Below, one piece after another: positions 60,009-64,000 of a DNA stretch of 64,000 nucleotides (position 1 is the first letter of the stretch; the number at the start of each line of letters is the position of its first letter). The DNA lies in contig NZ_JAGSYI010000003.1 of assembly GCF_025685625.1 (NCBI RefSeq), positions 868,001 through 932,000 on the forward strand, in the 5' to 3' direction. The notes beneath the pieces are model-generated. The model worked only from the letters and a program-made list of their open reading frames with translations. It was not told the origin of the DNA and ran no database searches. Position numbers and translations under genes: made by a program. The DNA comes from Acidicapsa acidisoli. Its GTDB lineage: Bacteria; Acidobacteriota; Terriglobia; Terriglobales; Acidobacteriaceae.

Positions 60009-60490
60009 ACCGCAACTCCTTGAAACCGAACCGTTCAAAACCACTGCCGGGCAACATTCATTGCAACCGGCGAAAATCCTGTCATCGGCAAGCGCACACA
60101 GCCATATGGCTTCCCCGCGTTTTAAGCGCCCGAACACGGAGCGCAACAATGCGGAAGCCCAGGTTAGCTGCTTCGCGTCTGCCCTCGTACCAATACCAGA
60201 CGAAAACCCGGACGGTGACCGTACGCTTCCTTCGATTCCAGAAAGGTCGATTCCGTTTCCTAAGTTTCGGCCTGCATAATCCTCCAAGGTGGAGGGGGTC
60301 GCAGGCACCGTAGCGAAAAGTCCAGCCCGCACAAGAGACGAGCTACTTCAGGACTATTGGGTGGCCCGATTTACCTTATTGAGCCTTTACCCTGGCGGCT
60401 TCTCAACCATCGGCTTTACCGACTTGAGGGCCGCTCTGCAAGATTTCCGCTTACAACACGCGGTTAACCCCGCTCTTGTGGAACCTTCTT
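60009..60490 (-). other. Long untranslated leader of the str operon
   Basis: About 480 bases separate the predicted transcription start (near 60484) from rpsL. No conserved ORF is seen on either strand. A CCTCCA-AGG-TGGAGG hairpin lies at 60281-60295; on the minus strand it includes GGAGG followed closely by ATG (60277) and a five-codon reading frame ending in TAG, which could be a leader peptide or coincidence. Length alone suggests regulation by attenuation or RNA binding. Confidence 0.5.
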
Positions 60491-60519
60491 ACAATACCAA
60501 GAACCGTGGCCAAGGTCAA
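60491..60519 (-). promoter_or_regulatory. Predicted promoter of the ribosomal superoperon
   Basis: On the minus strand TTGACC (complement of 60514-60519) and TATTGT (complement of 60491-60496) are separated by exactly 17 bases, a good housekeeping sigma-70 match. It lies 42 bp past the nucleoside hydrolase stop and is the best candidate to drive rpsL and the downstream genes. Confidence 0.6.
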
Positions 60520-60561
60520 TGGTTGCTTCCTTTGGAGAAGCCAAATGACAAGAAAATCTCA

Positions 60562-61614
60562 TTACAATCGTTGGTGGAGTGTCTTCTGAAGATTAAATTT
60601 CTCTTTGTCGCTGAGCATGATTCTCTTTTTGAGCAGTGCTCGAAAGGCATCTTCGTCCGATTTCAAGCAAACCTGTGCATTCGGCGGACCTTCCACCTTG
60701 CGCGTAAAGCCTTTGTCATCAACCTCGATTCGAATCGGCTGCATCGGGCACAGCTCCGGCCGGAAGGTGTAAGCCGCCGCCACCGGATCGAACAATGTCG
60801 GGGTGGCGGAATGATTCGGCGTCTTCGCCACCCACTGGTGGTAGAGCAAGGTCAACTGATCGGTCAGCGGATAGCCGTCGGCAAATATGGCCTCTCGATC
60901 AGCAGCATCCAGGTGAATCTGGGTCGAATCCAACGGAGCCATAAAAATCGGGACTCCAACTGAGAAAAGCTTCGCCGCGCTTTTCGGATCGCACTTGATG
61001 TTCCACTCGGCGTCCGGCGGTTTCGGCGAACCATCCGCCGTAAGACCATAACCTCGCTCGACCGACCCGCCCATCATCACCACCCGTTTCAACTGGCGAA
61101 AAGTCTCTGGATCGCGGTCGATCGCGGCGCCAATATTGAAGAGCGGACCGATCGCGATCAGCGTAATCTCTCCCGGATGCCGCTTAATCTCCCCAAGCAA
61201 CGCCGCAACCCCGTCTGGATGCTCCCGCGCCGGAAAACGCTCCGCGTAAGCCCGCTGGGTCATTACATTGTCTGTCTCGGTATGCACCCCCGCCGTCACC
61301 GGAATCGCCGACTCGCTGGTTGCAGCGAGAAAGCGGTCCACCAGCCGCGCGCGCGTCTCGGTATCTCCAAAGGCCGTTGAGATACCCAGAACATGCAACT
61401 CCGGGCTGCCGAGAATCAGCCCAAGCGCGAAGGCATCATCAATATCGTCCCCGATATCGGTGTCAACCCAGACCAATTGCGGCCTTTCCGTCTGAATTCC
61501 CTGTGCACCCACCTGCCCCCGCGCTCGGCTTGGCTCCATGGCAGCCAGAATAGCCAGAAAGGCAATCGCCGCAACCAGCTTTCCAACGGACAATTCATTT
61601 TTATAAAGTCGCAT
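60562..61614 (-). CDS. Exported inosine/uridine-preferring nucleoside hydrolase
   Basis: Such enzymes cleave the N-glycosidic bond of nucleosides to ribose and base. The 350-residue product starts at ATG 61614 (GAGG nine bases upstream; a TTG one codon earlier is also open) with a signal peptide (LVAAIAFLAILAAMEPSRA). The calcium-binding DTDIGDDIDDAFAL motif, the AIGPLFNIGAAI block and the MMGGSVERGYG loop are typical of IUNH proteins. The C-terminal His/Asp calcium ligands are less clear. Export suggests nucleoside salvage in the periplasm. It precedes the str promoter on the same strand. Confidence 0.88.
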   Translation of the reverse strand: MRLYKNELSVGKLVAAIAFLAILAAMEPSRARGQVGAQGIQTERPQLVWVDTDIGDDIDDAFALGLILGSPELHVLGISTAFGDTETRARLVDRFLAATSESAIPVTAGVHTETDNVMTQRAYAERFPAREHPDGVAALLGEIKRHPGEITLIAIGPLFNIGAAIDRDPETFRQLKRVVMMGGSVERGYGLTADGSPKPPDAEWNIKCDPKSAAKLFSVGVPIFMAPLDSTQIHLDAADREAIFADGYPLTDQLTLLYHQWVAKTPNHSATPTLFDPVAAAYTFRPELCPMQPIRIEVDDKGFTRKVEGPPNAQVCLKSDEDAFRALLKKRIMLSDKEKFNLQKTLHQRL

Positions 61615-61752
61615 CAATGCGATCCTCGCAGCTTTTTGGATTCAACTCACACAAAGCAAAGACAAACAATCTCCCGTACAGTAGCATCATGGCAGGTTTC
61701 TAAGCCATAGATCGACGCGGCTTTTGAGCACCGCTCCGGGAACACCATACCG

Positions 61753-63840
61753 ATGTCTGCGCCCCGAAAAATTCGCCGCTGGTTTTTCTGCGCGGTCGTC
61801 TGTCTCTCGCTTCTCGGCGGCATGAGTTCCCTGCCTGCCGTAGGTCAGTATGTGATCCCCCGCACGAGCCCCAAACTGACGGGAACGCCTGCAACCTTCG
61901 ACCTGGACCGCGACCGTCAGTCTCTGGTCTCCCTAGATGGCCTCTGGCGCTTCCATCCCGGGGACGACCCGCACTGGTCGGAACCATCCTTCGACGATTC
62001 CAGTTGGCCGCTCCTGCACAGCGACAAACCGTGGTCCGTGCAGGGATACCCAGCCATGGGCGGATTCGCCTGGTATCGCTTCGCCATCCATGTACCGGCC
62101 ACTCACCCGGCACTTTCGCTCGATCTTGCGCCGATCATGACCTCGTACGAGATCTTCGTCGACGGACACATCGCCGCTGCAGTCGGCCACATGCCGCCGA
62201 ATATCTTCCCGACCGCGTCCTGGGACTATCGGACCGTTCCCCTCTCCGCTGCATCGTCCCAGGGCGACAACCGCGAGCAGACGATCCACGTCGCGATCCG
62301 TGTCTGGCACTCCAGCATCTGGGCCAGTTATATTGACGGCGGCCCGGCTTTTGGCGACAGCCTTGTCGGAGACTCCGAGCTGATCGCCGCCGAACAGAAG
62401 CATCATGAAGGCCGGCACCGCATGGTCTTCATCGACGTCTTTTCGTATTCAATCGCCGCCTCCATCATCGGCATCACCATCTTTGGCCTCTACCTGTTCC
62501 GGCCAAAGGAGCGTGAGTATCTCTGGTTCGCCATCCAACTGATGGCCACGTCTCTGGACGGAGCCCTGATCGTATCTAAGGAGCTGTTTGCCTTTCCGCC
62601 GATCCCTGTCTTCGATCTCCTCGACGGAATGCTCGTCGCCTGCGCTCAGATCGCATTTCTGCTCTTTCTCTCGAAGGTTCTCAAGGCTCGCCGCGGCTTG
62701 ATCTGGCAGGCCGTTACCGCAATGGCCGCGCTCAGTTCCATCTTCGGAGTGCTTTACTGGCCCGGCTGGCTCTCCGCTCCGGCCGGTGCTCTTGTCCAGG
62801 TCTTTCTGCTTCTGCCCTCGTCCATCTGGATGCTCCTTACCCTGGCCGCAGGCGCGATTCGCCGCGATACGAACGCCCGCCTGCTTCTACTGCCCGTGCT
62901 TCTAGTTCAGGGCCTGTATGTAGCCGACAACATCACCATTGCGCTGAATCAGCTCGGCCTCGAAGCCGATCCCCGCCCGTTCGAGACACCATTCATCACC
63001 TCGCCCTATACCGTCCATCCCTACGTGCTGGCCGAATTGCTCTTTCTGCTCGCCATGCTGGCCTTTCTCATCCGCCGCTTCACCATCGCCCGCAGGCGGG
63101 AGGAGCGCTGGGAAGGTGCGCTCGAAGCCGCCCGCCAGGTGCAACACCTCCTGCTTCCTGAAGCAATTCCCCAGGTTCCAGGATTCTCCATCGACTGCAT
63201 CTACCGTCCCGCGGACGCGGTCGGCGGCGATTTCTTCCAGATATTGCCTTGCGGAGACGGCGACCTCCTCATCGTCGTCGGCGACGTGGCAGGCAAAGGC
63301 CTGCCTGCGGCCATGATGGTCTCCATGATCGTTGGCGCCATCCGCACCGAGGCGGCCCACACCACCGACCCATCCGAGCTTGCGTCCACCCTGAATCACC
63401 GCATGACAGGCCGGAGCGCGAACGAGCTGGGTACCGGATTTACCACCTGCCTTTGCGCTCATCTCTCCGCGAGCGGGCGGCTAGTGCTGGCCAACGCAGG
63501 CCATCTCCCGCCCTATCGCAATGGCCGGGAGATGGCGATGCCCGGCGCCCTGCCGCTGGGAATGCTCGGCGGTATCACCTACGAGCTCGTAACCGCCCAG
63601 CTTCAGCCCAGCGACCGGCTCACCTTCGTCTCCGACGGCGTGGTCGAAGCGCAGAGCAAGTCCGGCGAGCTCCTCGGCTTCGACCGCACCCAGGACCTGA
63701 GCACGCGATCCGCCGCTGAAATCGCCGAAATCGCCAACCGCTTCGGTCAGGTCGACGACATCACCGTCGTAACCATCGATTTTCTGGGAATCCCCGCCTC
63801 CGTGGGCTCACTCCAGGAAAAGGAGGCAATGGCTCGCTGA
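61753..63840 (+). CDS. Membrane PP2C-type (SpoIIE) phosphatase with jelly-roll sensor domain
   Basis: The 695-residue protein joins an exported jelly-roll domain (about 45-190: LDGLWRFHPGDDPHWSEPSFDDSSWPLL, then WYRFAIHVP and YEIFVDGHIAAAVGH, like the sugar-binding domain of GH2 enzymes or 7TMR-DISM sensors), six or seven membrane helices (about 225-445), a short coiled linker (EERWEGALEAARQVQHLLLPEAIPQVPGF, split) and a C-terminal PP2C domain with metal ligands D493 in GGDFFQ and D511 in VGDVAGKG. Relatives (RsbU/RsbP class) dephosphorylate anti-sigma-factor antagonists. No anti-sigma pair is adjacent. The next gene overlaps its stop. Confidence 0.88.
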   Translation: MSAPRKIRRWFFCAVVCLSLLGGMSSLPAVGQYVIPRTSPKLTGTPATFDLDRDRQSLVSLDGLWRFHPGDDPHWSEPSFDDSSWPLLHSDKPWSVQGYPAMGGFAWYRFAIHVPATHPALSLDLAPIMTSYEIFVDGHIAAAVGHMPPNIFPTASWDYRTVPLSAASSQGDNREQTIHVAIRVWHSSIWASYIDGGPAFGDSLVGDSELIAAEQKHHEGRHRMVFIDVFSYSIAASIIGITIFGLYLFRPKEREYLWFAIQLMATSLDGALIVSKELFAFPPIPVFDLLDGMLVACAQIAFLLFLSKVLKARRGLIWQAVTAMAALSSIFGVLYWPGWLSAPAGALVQVFLLLPSSIWMLLTLAAGAIRRDTNARLLLLPVLLVQGLYVADNITIALNQLGLEADPRPFETPFITSPYTVHPYVLAELLFLLAMLAFLIRRFTIARRREERWEGALEAARQVQHLLLPEAIPQVPGFSIDCIYRPADAVGGDFFQILPCGDGDLLIVVGDVAGKGLPAAMMVSMIVGAIRTEAAHTTDPSELASTLNHRMTGRSANELGTGFTTCLCAHLSASGRLVLANAGHLPPYRNGREMAMPGALPLGMLGGITYELVTAQLQPSDRLTFVSDGVVEAQSKSGELLGFDRTQDLSTRSAAEIAEIANRFGQVDDITVVTIDFLGIPASVGSLQEKEAMAR

Positions 63841-64000
63841 TGCACCAACCATTTGCCAATCCTACTGTTCACCTGCGCCAGCAGGACGCGAAGCTCATCC
63901 AGATCGTCGATGCAGCCCTGGCGGACGCAACCCTCCGCGCCGGCGCACATCTCGCCTGCCGTCCCGGCTGCACACAATGCTGTCACGGAGCCTTCGCCAT
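63840..64000 (+). CDS. YkgJ-type cysteine-cluster protein (5' part only)
   Basis: The ATG overlaps the TGA of the phosphatase gene (TGATG), so the two are probably coupled. The 53 complete codons visible end with CRPGCTQCCHGAFA, the C-x3-C-x2-C-C arrangement at the start of YkgJ/UPF0153 proteins, thought to bind zinc or an Fe-S cluster. The rest lies beyond the window. Confidence 0.75.
   Translation, partial: MHQPFANPTVHLRQQDAKLIQIVDAALADATLRAGAHLACRPGCTQCCHGAFA

Noticed and set aside
60009-60332. N-terminal extension of S12 by 108 codons
   Set aside because: The frame is open but unlike S12, and a perfectly spaced AAGGAG points to the TTG at 60008.
60289-60963. 224-codon plus-strand ORF between the str leader and the nucleoside hydrolase
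   Set aside because: It overlaps the end of the nucleoside hydrolase gene in antisense and covers the predicted str promoter; no homology features are visible.

Overview
The window comes from the chromosome of a GC-rich, Gram-negative heterotroph, most probably an acidobacterium of the Terriglobia (Terriglobus/Granulicella/Edaphobacter relatives). The clues are a VWFA-related protein of the type first defined in Acidobacteria, a secreted protein built from NHL and chitobiase-like repeats, exported plant-polymer enzymes (GH3, CE15, a PNGase A homologue), Tat-exported oxidoreductase/NIPSNAP proteins, and the classical str-S10-spc-alpha ribosomal superoperon. This placement is inference from gene content; there is no 16S rRNA gene in the window. 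I found no tRNA, rRNA, CRISPR array or intact insertion sequence.

Layout. (1) 1-13.5 kb is a mixed region: a truncated FG-GAP repeat protein, a large exported GH3 glycosidase with a PA14 insert, a MORN-like protein, an NtrY/NtrX-like two-component pair with a metallo-beta-lactamase-fold hydrolase gene between its two genes, a DinB-like protein, a NIPSNAP protein, alanine dehydrogenase and an orphan gene. (2) 13.6-20.3 kb holds a decayed 5' fragment of an Hsp70 gene, a PNGase A-like secreted amidase, the intact Hsp70 (YegD-type) gene that the fragment was copied from or shares descent with, a CE15 glucuronoyl esterase, a small exported protein and a Tat-exported aldo/keto reductase. (3) 20.4-26.4 kb is the rimP-nusA-infB translation/transcription operon on the minus strand, preceded by a terminator-like hairpin. 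(4) 26.6-37.5 kb is mostly on the plus strand: guaB-vanZ, a DHA2 drug exporter, an exostosin-type glycosyltransferase, a VWFA pseudogene broken by one nonsense codon and one G-tract frameshift, and a 1094-residue NHL-repeat lipoprotein. (5) 37.6-60.0 kb is an unbroken minus-strand run from rpsL to rplQ that carries str, S10, spc and alpha operon genes plus secY, adk, map, infA and rpoA. (6) 60.5-64 kb has an exported nucleoside hydrolase, a membrane PP2C (SpoIIE-type) phosphatase with an extracytoplasmic jelly-roll sensor, and the start of a YkgJ-type cysteine-cluster protein.

How they work together. The 22-kb superoperon plus rimP-nusA-infB supplies the translation and elongation machinery. 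Many junctions are tight, and four share a TAATG stop/start (rplD-rplW, secY-adk, rpsM-rpsK, rpsK-small zinc protein), which suggests translational coupling. GH3, CE15 and the PNGase A-like protein together point to attack on plant or fungal cell-wall glucans, glucuronoxylan-lignin esters and N-glycoproteins, but they are not in one operon.

The most unusual items are a 59-residue DUF1272-type zinc protein wedged into the alpha operon between rpsK and rpsD, a family of GTGTGAAGTG-based inverted repeats between ribosomal-protein genes, the Hsp70 remnant on the far side of the PNGase gene, and the PNGase A homologue itself. No complete new defence or mobile system is visible.
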